A stretch of DNA of 64,000 nucleotides, taken from CAXXOK01 sp964497495. GTDB lineage: Bacteria; Bacillota; Clostridia; Christensenellales; Aristaeellaceae. Position 1 is the stretch's first letter, and each line of letters opens with the position of its first letter. The notes under the pieces were generated by a model. The model saw only the letters and a list, made by a program, of their open reading frames with translations, was not told the origin of the DNA and ran no database searches. Shown in pieces: positions 16,536-24,949 of this stretch. The translations under genes and the position numbers were made by a program. The DNA lies in NCBI GenBank assembly GCA_964497495.1, contig CAZCCZ010000008.1, positions 1 through 64,000 of the forward strand, in the 5' to 3' direction.

Positions 16536-17216
16536 ATGCGGTTGAAAAAATCGTACCGTTTTCTGCGCGGGCTGGTGCGCCTCTGCGCGCGCCCCATGCG
16601 TATCCAGTGGGCCCGCCCCTTTACCGGCGAGCCCTCCGTGTTCGTGTGCAACCACGCGGGCGCATTGGGGCCGCTGTATATGTGCGCCCGGTTCCCCCTG
16701 GCGGACGAACTGCATCCCTGGATGAACGCGCAGGTGCTCCGCGCCCGCGAGATTCCCGCCTACGTGCGGCAGGATTTCTGGTGGAAGCCGGATTCCCGCT
16801 GGGCGCCGGTGCTGACGCGCACGCTGCCCTACGCGGCGGCGGCGATCCTGCCGCCCATCCTGCGCACAGCGCCGACCGTGCCCGTATACCACGATATGCG
16901 CGTGGTCGGCACGCTGCGGGAAAGTCTGCGTGTGCTCAGGGCGGGCGAACATCTGGTTATTTTCCCGGAGCAGCCTTCCGGGTACCGCTCGCATCATTAC
17001 GCGCTCAACAGTGGCTTTCTGCGCGTGGCGCAGGCTTATGCGCGGGTGGAGGGCAAGCCGCTGGCCTTCTGGCCCGTTCGCATCGATACCCGCAGGCACG
17101 TTTTCCAGGTCGACGAGCCGCTATATTACGACGTCGTTCGAACGCTGGAGGAGCAAACCGGGTCTCTGTTGGACGGTCTGCGAGCGGGTATCCGCCCGCC
17201 TGGGCCGGATAGCTGA
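16536..17216 (+). CDS. PlsC-like lysophospholipid acyltransferase family protein
   Basis: The 226-residue protein has the acyltransferase landmarks VCNHAGALGP (about residues 36-45, the NHx4D-type block with Gly in place of the usual Asp) and VIFPEQPSG (about 144-152, block III). A basic start and a hydrophobic centre (AAAAILPPIL) suggest membrane association. It probably moves an acyl chain onto a lysolipid or glycolipid. ATG 16536 follows GAGGGGAAGG. The next gene encodes a much larger protein with a related acyltransferase domain, so the two may act in one envelope-lipid pathway. The missing Asp lowers confidence in catalysis. Confidence 0.75.
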   Translation: MRLKKSYRFLRGLVRLCARPMRIQWARPFTGEPSVFVCNHAGALGPLYMCARFPLADELHPWMNAQVLRAREIPAYVRQDFWWKPDSRWAPVLTRTLPYAAAAILPPILRTAPTVPVYHDMRVVGTLRESLRVLRAGEHLVIFPEQPSGYRSHHYALNSGFLRVAQAYARVEGKPLAFWPVRIDTRRHVFQVDEPLYYDVVRTLEEQTGSLLDGLRAGIRPPGPDS

Positions 17217-17293
17217 CGCCGACGCGAAAAACGGGCATACCGACGCGGGCCGTATGGATTCCGCGCGTTTTTTGCGTTTGTTCGCGCGCGCGG

Positions 17294-17323
17294 TTGCTTC
17301 TTTTCCCTGCGTCGTGGTAGAAT
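17294..17323 (+). promoter_or_regulatory. Putative promoter of the membrane/acyltransferase fusion gene
   Basis: TTGCTT (17294-17299), an 18-base spacer and TAGAAT (17318-17323) precede the TTG start by 54 bases. Confidence 0.5.
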
Positions 17324-17376
17324 AAGGCGTTTTATTGGCATTCATCCGTTGATCGGCGGGAAGGAGCGAACGGTCC

Positions 17377-19566
17377 TTGAAACGGCAGAAAAGCGAGCTG
17401 GCATGGGCCAGTTCGCGGCGCGTGATGCTGGTGATGATGTCGCTGAGCACCCTGTACAACTACTTATATTCCATGTCGGTCAGCAGCGCGTACGGCCTGC
17501 TGCCCGTTTTGGGCGGCGCGCTTTTCATGAACGGCGCGGTCGCTTCCGCCTACGCGCAGACCTTTCTGGGCAAGAGCCGGAAGTCCCTGCCCCGCCGGAT
17601 GCGCGTGGCGGGCACGCTGTTGCTGGCGCTGATGCTGCTGTTTTCCCTGGTGATGTTCGCACTGTATCCCGTGTTCATCGTTACGCCGTCCGTGTGGGCG
17701 TTGTTTGCCGTAGTGCTCGCGCTTACGATGCGCGCCATCCTCGGGCGGCGGCTGGTAGGCGACGTGATGCGCGGGCGCATCGGCCGCGCGGCGTTCCTTT
17801 GGCTGTACGCCTTCATGCAATCCGCCGCCGCGGGCGTCGTGGCGCTGCTTCTGTTCCGCTCACTGCCCGAGACCGTCGCATGGCAGACGCTGGGCGGCTA
17901 CGGCCTGAGCGTCGCGCTGGAGATTTACACGCACTGGCGCGAGCGCGGCTCGATCGCCACGGAACGCGACACCGGCGACGCGGACCCCGAAACGGTGGAA
18001 CGCATGGCCGCCGAGCTTCGCTCCGTGCACGCTTATGGCGCGTACCGGCGGATGTCCACGCTCATTCTGATGGCGTTACAGGTTACGCTGGTGATGGTGT
18101 ACACGTTCATCGGCATCACGACCGGGGAGATCGTCGCCTGCCTGGCGCTGTCGGCCGGCTGCACCCTCATCATGCGGGAGGGGACGGATTTCATTTTATC
18201 CCGGCTCAAGCGCCGCAGCCCCGCGATCCTCCAGATGCTGCTGGTCGGCCTTTTCCTGTGGGTGTACGGCCTCGTTCTGTTTTACCGGCAGCTTGCCAGC
18301 ATGCCGAACCTCCTGCTCAGCTACCTGACCCTGGGGCTTTGCTCCAGCGGCCTTTCCATCTCTGTCACCTGCCTTGCGCAACTGGAACCGGAAATGACGG
18401 AAGTAGCCGAATACGGCCTGCAAAATAAGATGCGCGGGTACGACCGCATCCGTTCCGTTTATACGGAGCTCGCCATCCTCCTGGGGCAGATGGTCGCGCT
18501 GGGCCTGCTGGCCGTGCTTTGCTTGCCCAAGGGTATCGATTGGGTCACGTACGACTTCACGCTTCTGCTGAGCAGTTTTCGCCCGCTGATGGTCGTTCCG
18601 CCGCTGCTGCTGCTGGCGGCCGCGATTATCAGCGTGCTGCACTTTCCCCTCAACAACCGGCACTTTGAAAAGCTCAAGCGCTTCCTCACGCTCAGCGACG
18701 GGGATAACCCCGCGCTGCGGAAACAGCTGGACGATGTGGTGGTAAAGAAGCATAAAAATCGTTTCGGCGTCAAGATCATCGTGTCGCTCCTGAGGCCCCT
18801 GTACTACCACAAGGTACGCGGGCTGGAAAACGCCGCGGGGCACGAGGACGGCACGCTGGTGCTGGTGTGCAACCACGGGGAGCTATACGGCCCCGTGGTC
18901 ACCAACCTGTACGTGCCTGTCAGCTTCCGCCCGTGGTGCATCTCCAGCATGATGGAGAAGGACGTGATCGTCCGCTATATCTACGAAAACACGGGCGTGC
19001 GCCAGAAATGGGTACCGGAATTTTTAAAGATCCCGATCATCCGGGCCCTTTGCCCCGTGTTCCTGTGGATTTTCAACAGTCTGGAGGCCATTCCCGTTTA
19101 CCGGGACGACCCGCGCGCGCTCATCAAGACCTTCCGGCTGACTGTGGAAGCCATGCAAGCGGGGGACAACATCCTCGTGTTTCCGGAGCGCGGCGACGCG
19201 GAGGCCCCCGGCGAAAAGGGATACGCCCCGGAGGGCGTAGGCGACCTGTACACCGGTTTTGCGATGATCGCCCCGGCCTTTTACCAGCGCACCCACAAGA
19301 AAGCGGTATTCCTGCCCATCTACGCCAGCAAGCACCTGCGCACGCTGACCTTCGGCAAAGGCATCGAGTACCGTCCCGACGCGCCCGCCACGGAGGAGAA
19401 GCTGCGTATCGTCAGCGAGCTTCAAAACAGCATGAAAGCGCTGTACGCCCAGGAGCTGGAGACGCTTGCGCACCCGCGTAGGCGTCCGTTCCGCAAGCGC
19501 GAGGGGCCGGAAACGTCCCCGGCGGACGGCGAGCACCCGGAGGCCCGCGGCGCTCAGAACGGATAA
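17377..19566 (+). CDS. Polytopic membrane protein fused to a C-terminal acyltransferase domain
   Basis: The 729-residue protein has about 11-12 hydrophobic segments in residues 15-430. They resemble the arrangement of a major-facilitator-type transporter, though no transporter motif is certain. A cytoplasmic acyltransferase domain follows (about 465-690), with LVCNHGELYGP, IPVYRDDPRALIKTF and ILVFPERGDAE, and then a charged disordered tail. Such a fusion suggests that a lipid is handed from transport to acylation, or the reverse, as in lysophospholipid flippase/acyltransferase fusions. That comparison is inference. TTG 17377 follows AAGGAG, and no closer in-frame ATG precedes the first helix. 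Confidence 0.75.
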   Translation: MKRQKSELAWASSRRVMLVMMSLSTLYNYLYSMSVSSAYGLLPVLGGALFMNGAVASAYAQTFLGKSRKSLPRRMRVAGTLLLALMLLFSLVMFALYPVFIVTPSVWALFAVVLALTMRAILGRRLVGDVMRGRIGRAAFLWLYAFMQSAAAGVVALLLFRSLPETVAWQTLGGYGLSVALEIYTHWRERGSIATERDTGDADPETVERMAAELRSVHAYGAYRRMSTLILMALQVTLVMVYTFIGITTGEIVACLALSAGCTLIMREGTDFILSRLKRRSPAILQMLLVGLFLWVYGLVLFYRQLASMPNLLLSYLTLGLCSSGLSISVTCLAQLEPEMTEVAEYGLQNKMRGYDRIRSVYTELAILLGQMVALGLLAVLCLPKGIDWVTYDFTLLLSSFRPLMVVPPLLLLAAAIISVLHFPLNNRHFEKLKRFLTLSDGDNPALRKQLDDVVVKKHKNRFGVKIIVSLLRPLYYHKVRGLENAAGHEDGTLVLVCNHGELYGPVVTNLYVPVSFRPWCISSMMEKDVIVRYIYENTGVRQKWVPEFLKIPIIRALCPVFLWIFNSLEAIPVYRDDPRALIKTFRLTVEAMQAGDNILVFPERGDAEAPGEKGYAPEGVGDLYTGFAMIAPAFYQRTHKKAVFLPIYASKHLRTLTFGKGIEYRPDAPATEEKLRIVSELQNSMKALYAQELETLAHPRRRPFRKREGPETSPADGEHPEARGAQNG

Positions 19567-19639
19567 CGGTTTGCCGTGACGGCATTTTCGTGTTATGATA
19601 GCTTTCTGGTATTTGAATTCCCAAGGAGGCTGGCACCCC

Positions 19640-20956
19640 ATGACGTTTGACGCCGTAAGGCTCGACCGCGACCTGCGCAGGCGCGGCGAGGCAAAGCCCT
19701 TCGACTGGTTCAAGTGGCTGACGCTGGCCGCGTTGATGCTGTTTTCAATGCACATGTTCCTGTGGGAATTCGGCAACCAATCCAGCGACCTGTACAAGCA
19801 CGCCGTTACCGCAAGCGAGTTCGACTTTGCCGATCTGCACAGCATCACCAGCCGGGTGGCTTACCCTCTGTGGCATTTATCCGTAGCCGCGCTGTACCGG
19901 TTAGGCGTTCCGCTCTCTTGGGCCGCCGCCTCCATGTGCGCGCTTTCCAAGGCTTTGCTTTTCCTGCTTGTGTTCCGGTTCCTGGTCGTCATGACCGGGG
20001 AGCGGCTTTCCAACATCGCGACCGCGTTGATTACGCTGGGCCTTCTGCTGGTTACGCCCATCCGCGTCGCGAGCGTCAACCAGTTCGTCTACCGGGGCGT
20101 GGGTTCTCCCACCGTATGGCACAACCCCACCCAGTTGGCCGTGCTGGTAACGGCGATGCTCTGCGTGCCCTATACGATGCACTGCTGGTTCGAGTTCGAG
20201 CGGATGCTGCCCGAGAACGGCAATCAAACGATGTTGCCGTGGCGCAAGGTGGCGGCGCTCGCCGTTCTGTCGATGGCGAGCCTGGCCTGCAAACCGACCT
20301 TCATGCAGGCGATGATCCCCGCGGCGGCCGTTTTCTTCCTTGTCCAGTGGATCCGCCATCCCCGCAACGGCCGATATTTCTTGCAGATCATTCTGGCCTT
20401 CGTACCCGCGGCGGCCTACTTCCTGCTGCAATACCTCTACTATACGGGCGTCGTGGTGCCCTTTACCAGCGGCGTCGAGTTCGGTACGTCGCCGATGGAA
20501 GCGTGGATGGCCGTGCGGAATATGCTGATGATGACGGCGTTCCCGCTGTGCGCGTTGGCGTGCTCCTACCGCAAGGGCATGTTTAAGGACGCGACCCTTA
20601 CGCTCTGCCTGCTGATGGCTGGGTTCAGCATTATTCAGGCGATGTTCTTCCACGAAACCGGCCTGCGCCTGAACCACGGCAATTTCAACTGGTCCAGCAT
20701 GAGCTCCGCCTTCCTGCTCTGGGTGGTGGCGGTGCCGAAATTCGTTACCTCCATCGGGGAGTTCCGCGACCGCCGCAGGCAGATACAAAACGCCGGAGTG
20801 GAGGGTACGCTCTCCTCGAAAGCCATTCACAGTGAAAAAGTGGAGCTGTCTATTCGTTCGGCGGCCTATTTCACGGCTTTCCTGCTACTGGTGTGGCATC
20901 TGTACTCCACTTTCTTTTACCTGCATTACCTGCTCACCTTCGGGAACGTGTTTTAA
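19640..20956 (+). CDS. Polytopic membrane protein of unknown function
   Basis: The 438-residue protein has roughly ten membrane segments, a short cytoplasmic N-terminus with FDWFKW, and an extracytoplasmic loop NQSSDLYKHAVTASEFDF before helix 2. The conserved-looking loop VNQFVYRGVGSPTVWHNPTQL has the feel of GT-C-type membrane glycosyltransferases, but no family is recognised with certainty. ATG 19640 follows AAGGAGG (19622-19628), which excludes the ATG at 19595. It begins 73 bases after the acyltransferase fusion gene on the same strand and could share its transcript. A strong terminator follows. Confidence 0.65.
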   Translation: MTFDAVRLDRDLRRRGEAKPFDWFKWLTLAALMLFSMHMFLWEFGNQSSDLYKHAVTASEFDFADLHSITSRVAYPLWHLSVAALYRLGVPLSWAAASMCALSKALLFLLVFRFLVVMTGERLSNIATALITLGLLLVTPIRVASVNQFVYRGVGSPTVWHNPTQLAVLVTAMLCVPYTMHCWFEFERMLPENGNQTMLPWRKVAALAVLSMASLACKPTFMQAMIPAAAVFFLVQWIRHPRNGRYFLQIILAFVPAAAYFLLQYLYYTGVVVPFTSGVEFGTSPMEAWMAVRNMLMMTAFPLCALACSYRKGMFKDATLTLCLLMAGFSIIQAMFFHETGLRLNHGNFNWSSMSSAFLLWVVAVPKFVTSIGEFRDRRRQIQNAGVEGTLSSKAIHSEKVELSIRSAAYFTAFLLLVWHLYSTFFYLHYLLTFGNVF

Positions 20957-20966
20957 CCGGAAACGG

Positions 20967-21008
20967 CAGGAGCCCGGCGCGCAGAATCGCGCCGGGCTCC
21001 TGTTTGAT
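20967..21008. terminator. Bidirectional intrinsic terminator
   Basis: A 15-bp perfect stem (20967-20981 with 20988-21002), a 6-base loop and TTTGATT lie between the convergent membrane-protein and DUF1697 genes. Confidence 0.85.
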
Positions 21009-21559
21009 TATCCTTCTTCCGTGATCGCTGCCAGTTTTTCGACCGTGTTCCAGTTGCGCGCCGTGGCGGCCGGAAACGCGGCGGCCAGCCGGAGCGCCGT
21101 GGGCGAGAGGCGCACGCTCTTTTCGCACAGCAGGAATATTTCGCGCCTGCCCACGGCCAGGGCGTCGCCCGCGGACGGCGGAAACAGCCGCCTAAACGCT
21201 TCCGGCCCGGGCGCGCTTTCCAGAAAATATGCGTACAGATGCTTCGTCTGCGGGTCCGCAGCTTCCGCGCGCGCAACGGCCTCCGGCGGGAAAGGCGGGT
21301 TCGCCGCTATCGCGTGCAGTTCGTCCGCGCTGCGCGCCGTCATCCCGCAGGCGAAGCCGAAGTGTTCCTCAAAGGCGCTCCGGACGCGGGCCAGCAGTTC
21401 GTCCTCCGGCAAATCGGCGTCCAGCGCCGCGTTTCCGCTTTGCAGGAGCGTGCGGACGTTCCCGAAGCCCATACCGGTCAGCAACGCCGTCAGTTCCGCC
21501 ATGGGGACAACGCGCTTTCCCCCCACGTTAACGCCCCGCAACAGGATGGCATATCGCAT
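21008..21559 (-). CDS. DUF1697 family protein
   Basis: The 183-residue soluble protein has the family opening YAILLRGVNVGGKRVVPMAEL, then VRTLLQSGNAALD, and a C-terminal part with ATARNWNTVEKL. All are typical of DUF1697, whose function is unknown. Its length is normal for the family. ATG 21559 follows GGAGG. It starts 32 bases after the stop of the GntR regulator gene and is likely transcribed with it from the promoter at 22350-22378. Confidence 0.9.
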   Translation of the reverse strand: MRYAILLRGVNVGGKRVVPMAELTALLTGMGFGNVRTLLQSGNAALDADLPEDELLARVRSAFEEHFGFACGMTARSADELHAIAANPPFPPEAVARAEAADPQTKHLYAYFLESAPGPEAFRRLFPPSAGDALAVGRREIFLLCEKSVRLSPTALRLAAAFPAATARNWNTVEKLAAITEEG

Positions 21560-21591
21560 CGGTTTAATACCTCCCGCCGCCCGGCGTGTCG

Positions 21592-22275
21592 TCAGGGTAA
21601 GTCGGTAAAATACGCGGCGTGCCGCTCCCGGATCGCCTGTTCGTCCACTTTATACCGGCCCAGATGCTTTTCCACCAGCGATACGGCTTCCGCCCTGTCG
21701 CCGGCGCGCACGGCGGAAAGGAGCGCCGTGTGGTCGCCCACGATCTTGATTTCCTTCACCGTGGCCAGGCTCAGACTGCGCACACGGTCGAAATGGAGCG
21801 ACATGCTCTCCTGCAGGTGGTAGGTCTGCATCCGGTTGGTGAGGCGGTAAAACTCCCGGTGGAAGTCGTTGTCCAGTTCCATCAGCTTTTCGGTCATCTG
21901 GTTTTCCAGATAAAACTGCTGCAGCTTCACGTTGGCTTCCGCCACGGAAAAGTCCAGCGTCGGCGCCAGCTCGCAGGCCAGCTCGATAATCGCCTTTTCC
22001 AGCACCTGCCGCAAGAACCGGCTTTCCTCCACCATGCCCGGGTCGATCAGCGCGATGCGGCTGCCGCGCTGGGGAAGGATTTCCACGATGCGGATTTTAT
22101 TAAGCTCGATCAGCGCCTCGCGCACGGGCGTGCGGCTCAGCCCCAGCGCCGAGGACAGCTCGTTTTCGCTGAGCATCGTGCCGGGTACGAGATCCAACGA
22201 TGCGATGTTGCGCGTGAGGATTCGCAGCGCGTAATCCCGCGCCGTTTCGCGCGCGTAGCGCTCGGTGACGTTCAT
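21592..22275 (-). CDS. GntR-family transcriptional regulator, FadR/FCD type
   Basis: The 227-residue regulator has an N-terminal winged helix (SENELSSALGLSRTPVREAL, about residues 33-55) and an all-helical ligand-binding FCD domain with DNDFHREFYRLTNR and GDHTALLSAVRAGD. The acidic and His positions there usually hold a metal near a carboxylate ligand. ATG 22275 follows AAAGAGG. The ATG at 22365 lies inside the promoter region and is not used. A near-perfect palindrome over the -35 element suggests that it represses itself. The effector is not deducible, and no catabolic operon lies beside it other than DUF1697. Confidence 0.9.
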   Translation of the reverse strand: MNVTERYARETARDYALRILTRNIASLDLVPGTMLSENELSSALGLSRTPVREALIELNKIRIVEILPQRGSRIALIDPGMVEESRFLRQVLEKAIIELACELAPTLDFSVAEANVKLQQFYLENQMTEKLMELDNDFHREFYRLTNRMQTYHLQESMSLHFDRVRSLSLATVKEIKIVGDHTALLSAVRAGDRAEAVSLVEKHLGRYKVDEQAIRERHAAYFTDLP

Positions 22276-22349
22276 ATCAGCGCCTCTTTCCGGGTTCTTT
22301 TCAGGGGGTGGTTTCTCCCGAGCCGGAGACGGACGAAGACTTTCGTTTG

Positions 22350-22378
22350 ATTGTAGCATTGACATACAAGTACGTCAA
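22350..22378 (-). promoter_or_regulatory. SigA promoter of gntR-DUF1697
   Basis: The minus strand reads TTGACG (22373-22378), a 17-base spacer and TACAAT (22350-22355), giving a leader of about 65 bases. The plus strand of the same block also reads TTGACA-17-GATAAA, so a second divergent promoter is possible. Confidence 0.75.
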
Positions 22379-22379
22379 T
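22358..22379. promoter_or_regulatory. Candidate GntR operator
   Basis: ATTGACATAC and GTACGTCAAT flank a 2-base AA centre. The arms match at nine of ten positions as an inverted repeat. The site overlaps the -35 and spacer of the gntR promoter, as expected for autoregulation. Confidence 0.7.
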
Positions 22380-22390
22380 AGGATAAAATG

Positions 22391-22439
22391 CCAAAAACAA
22401 AGACGGAATCGCGTTCTCCCACATTCCCGCGGTTCCGTC
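22391..22439 (-). terminator. Intrinsic terminator after tsaD
   Basis: On the minus strand GACGGAA-type arms (22402-22408, 22433-22439), with an inner CGCG pairing, are followed by TTTGTTTTTGG. It closes the secA-to-tsaD gene series. Confidence 0.75.
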
Positions 22440-22484
22440 CGGTGATATACAACCGGTTCCGCGCCCGGCGGACAAGGCTGCCCG

Positions 22485-23543
22485 TTATAGAAGCGGAAGC
22501 GAGGGCGCGGCGTTCAACGCGAGCGTCGCCACCTCGCCACGGAGCAGCCGGTAATACGCCGCGCTGCCGATCATCGCGGCGTTGTCTGTGCAAAGGGCGG
22601 GCGAGGGCATGAGCAGGGTGAAGCCTTCCCGCTGCGCCAGCGCCGCCATGCGCGCACGCAGAAGCCGGTTGGCGCTTACACCCCCGGCAAGGCACAGCGT
22701 GGAAAGCCCGCTGTCCTTCACGGCCGCCACGGCCTTCTCGCACAGGCTGTCCACGATCGCCTTCTGGTAGGAAGCGGCCAGATCGGCCTTCGGCAGTTCT
22801 TCGCCCGCCTGCGTCAGCTTATGGCACGCGTTGACAAACGCGGTCTTGAGTCCCGAAAAGCTGAAATCGTACCGGCCTTCGGGGTTGGGGTGCGGCAGTT
22901 TCAGGTAGTTCTCGTCACCGTTCTCCGCAACCCGGCTCAGCTCCGGCCCGCCGGGGTACGGCAACCCCAACACGCGCGCGCCCTTGTCGAACGCCTCGCC
23001 CGCCGCGTCGTCCATCGTCTGCCCCAGCAGCGTGTAAACGCCGTAATCCTCCACCCGCACCAGATGGCTGTGCCCGCCGCTGGCCACCAGGCAGACGAAC
23101 GGCGGCGTCAGCGCGGGCGCGCACAGGTAGTTGGCGCTCACGTGCCCCTCGATATGGTTGACCGGGATCAGCGGCAACCCCGTGGCGTACGCCAGCCCCT
23201 TCATACAGCTGACCCCCGTCAGCAGCGCCCCCACGAGCCCAGGCCCGCAGGTAACGGCCAGCGCGTCCACGTCCGCCAGCGCCATGCCAGCCTCCCGCAG
23301 CGCCCGGTCGATCACCCGGTCGCACGCACCCACGTGGGCGCGGCTGGCGATCTCCGGCACCACGCCGCCGTACAGGGCGTGCACGTCCACCTGCGAGAAA
23401 ACGACGTTGCTTACGATCGTCCGCCCGTTTTCCACCACGGCCGCGGCGGTTTCGTCGCAGCTGGATTCCAGCGCGAGGATACGCACCGTCGCCTTATTAT
23501 GAAGTGCTTCCGCCTTCTTGCGCCAGTCCCGTTCCCTGTTCAT
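22485..23543 (-). CDS. tsaD: tRNA N6-threonylcarbamoyladenosine transferase TsaD
   Basis: TsaD transfers threonylcarbamoyl to A37 of ANN-decoding tRNAs together with TsaB and TsaE, neither of which is in this window. The product (352 residues) shows the ASKHA fold landmarks: ALESSCDETAAAVV, the metal-binding VNHIEGHVSANY (His130, His134), the nucleotide loop VASGGHSHLV, DFSFSGLKTA, and the late metal Asp in CTDNAAMIG. The first 19 residues, including RDWRKKAEALHN, are extra compared with usual family starts. A GTG at 23486 with AAGG upstream is an alternative start. It lies 6 bases after the DUF1461 gene. Confidence 0.96.
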   Translation of the reverse strand: MNRERDWRKKAEALHNKATVRILALESSCDETAAAVVENGRTIVSNVVFSQVDVHALYGGVVPEIASRAHVGACDRVIDRALREAGMALADVDALAVTCGPGLVGALLTGVSCMKGLAYATGLPLIPVNHIEGHVSANYLCAPALTPPFVCLVASGGHSHLVRVEDYGVYTLLGQTMDDAAGEAFDKGARVLGLPYPGGPELSRVAENGDENYLKLPHPNPEGRYDFSFSGLKTAFVNACHKLTQAGEELPKADLAASYQKAIVDSLCEKAVAAVKDSGLSTLCLAGGVSANRLLRARMAALAQREGFTLLMPSPALCTDNAAMIGSAAYYRLLRGEVATLALNAAPSLPLL

Positions 23544-23549
23544 AACGCC

Positions 23550-24266
23550 TCAGTCCGCCGCCTTTCTTCCGCTTCCGCCAGCCAGCCGTCTCATTCCCCA
23601 CGGCAGCAGCAGTACCGCCGCCCAGAAGCCCGCGAACAGGATGCCGACGGGCGCGGCGTATCCCGCGAACAGCGCCTGCGGGAACAGCCGCATCACCGCT
23701 TCGCCCGCGGGAAAGATGCCATTCGGGATGAACGTCGTATGCAGCCACGCCCAGAAGGCGTTGAAATCCAGCATAGCCCACAGGCCCAGCCCCAGTGCGA
23801 CCGGCACGGGGAGCACCGCTCCGCTGAAATAGCCGCCGCGGGAGAACGCGCCGCCCGGTTTCCCGGCGGCGAACATGCAGGCCGCCAGCAACAAGAAGCC
23901 CGCCGCCGCGGCAAGCGGCACCGCGGTGCGTGCCGCAAGCATCGCCGCCCGCACCGACGCCATATGCGCGGAGAACGCTTCCGGCACAACCAGCGGCTTC
24001 CCGTCCACCGTAACGGCGGGCGTCCACGTATCGCGAACGCCGGTCAGGTAACCGATCGTTTCCTCCGCGAAGGCATCCGTGTCAGCCCGGCTGATGATCC
24101 CGGCGGACACAACGCAGCGGTTCATGCCGTCCCGGAACAGGTCTGTCCGCGCGGCGCCGACGGCCACGGAACCGAAAAGCGCGGCCAACGTAAGCAGCAG
24201 CCCCGCCAGAAAACACAGCGGGGCTGCGAGGCGGCCTTTCGTACGGTTTTTGCGGGCGTCCGGCAT
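23550..24266 (-). CDS. TIGR01906/DUF1461 family membrane protein
   Basis: The 238-residue protein has a basic N-terminus, a first helix (about 14-38), an external loop of about 70 residues (FRDGMNRC through FSAHMASVRAAM), and then three or four further helices. The pattern TDAFAEETIGYLTG followed by FSAHM matches the TIGR01906/DUF1461 family of integral membrane proteins of unknown function. ATG 24266 follows GGGAAG. It sits between a methyltransferase and tsaD with gaps of 19 and 6 bases, so it is in the secA-prfB-tsaD transcription unit. Confidence 0.75.
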   Translation of the reverse strand: MPDARKNRTKGRLAAPLCFLAGLLLTLAALFGSVAVGAARTDLFRDGMNRCVVSAGIISRADTDAFAEETIGYLTGVRDTWTPAVTVDGKPLVVPEAFSAHMASVRAAMLAARTAVPLAAAAGFLLLAACMFAAGKPGGAFSRGGYFSGAVLPVPVALGLGLWAMLDFNAFWAWLHTTFIPNGIFPAGEAVMRLFPQALFAGYAAPVGILFAGFWAAVLLLPWGMRRLAGGSGRKAAD

Positions 24267-24285
24267 CCGCTACGCTTCCCTTCCC

Positions 24286-24948
24286 TTACGCCTTGCGCGC
24301 GACGATCAGCACGGTGTTGCCTTCCCGCCACACCTCGTCCGCGGAGGCAAAGCCCGCTTCCAGCAGCAGCGCGCATTCGTGCCGCGCCGTCAGCGGCGTG
24401 TCGAAATGCACGTGCTCGCCTGCGCCGTAACCCTCCGCCGCGCGCAGGGCTTCGCCTTCCCGCCGCAGGGCTTCTTCCGCGCCGTCGTCCGGCGCGGCGT
24501 AGTCCCCCTGCGCGTACAGCCCGCCGGGTTTCAGCGCCCGGCGAAGCTTTTCAAAAAGCGCCCGCTTCTCCAACGGGACCAGATGGTGCAGCGTCTCGAA
24601 GGAAACGGCGGCGTCGAACGCCTCCGCACCGAAATCCTGTTTCAGATAGTCCCCGCACAGCAACGCAGGGCGGTAATCGGCGAACTTCTTCGCGCACTCC
24701 GCCAGCATCGCCGCGCACAGATCGACGCCCGTCACACGGGCGCCGGGGAAGCGCCGGTATATCTCCGCTAGCTCAAGCCCCGTGCCGACGCCAAGATCCA
24801 GCAGGGTTTCCAGCCTGTCCGGCAGGCGCGCCGCGAGCCGGACGTATCCCTGCCGGCAGCCGACCACCCCGGCCAGCATGTGTTCGTCGTAACCGTCCAC
24901 CCGTCTGGTGAAAAACTCCGCCATCGGTTCCAATCGATTATCTTCCAT
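24286..24948 (-). CDS. Class I SAM-dependent methyltransferase
   Basis: The 220-residue protein has the Rossmann-type SAM site LLDLGVGTGLELAEI (motif I, about residues 49-63), then VTGVDLCAAML, and the motif IV/post-motif FDAAVSFETLHHL and LKPGGLY. The substrate is unknown. The N-terminal FTRRVDGYDEHML resembles small-molecule methyltransferases. It begins one base after the prfB stop. The start at 24948 has little ribosome-site support, and an in-frame ATG eight codons later is possible. Position beside prfB might suggest a translation role, but PrmC-type NPPY motifs are absent. Confidence 0.88.
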   Translation of the reverse strand: MEDNRLEPMAEFFTRRVDGYDEHMLAGVVGCRQGYVRLAARLPDRLETLLDLGVGTGLELAEIYRRFPGARVTGVDLCAAMLAECAKKFADYRPALLCGDYLKQDFGAEAFDAAVSFETLHHLVPLEKRALFEKLRRALKPGGLYAQGDYAAPDDGAEEALRREGEALRAAEGYGAGEHVHFDTPLTARHECALLLEAGFASADEVWREGNTVLIVARKA

Positions 24949-24949
24949 G

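Noticed and set aside
23487..23543. TsaD start moved to GTG 23486
   Set aside because: It is possible and would remove a 19-residue extension, but ATG 23543 also has a ribosome-site-like GAGG and keeps the 6-base spacing to the upstream gene. It was kept as an alternative only.
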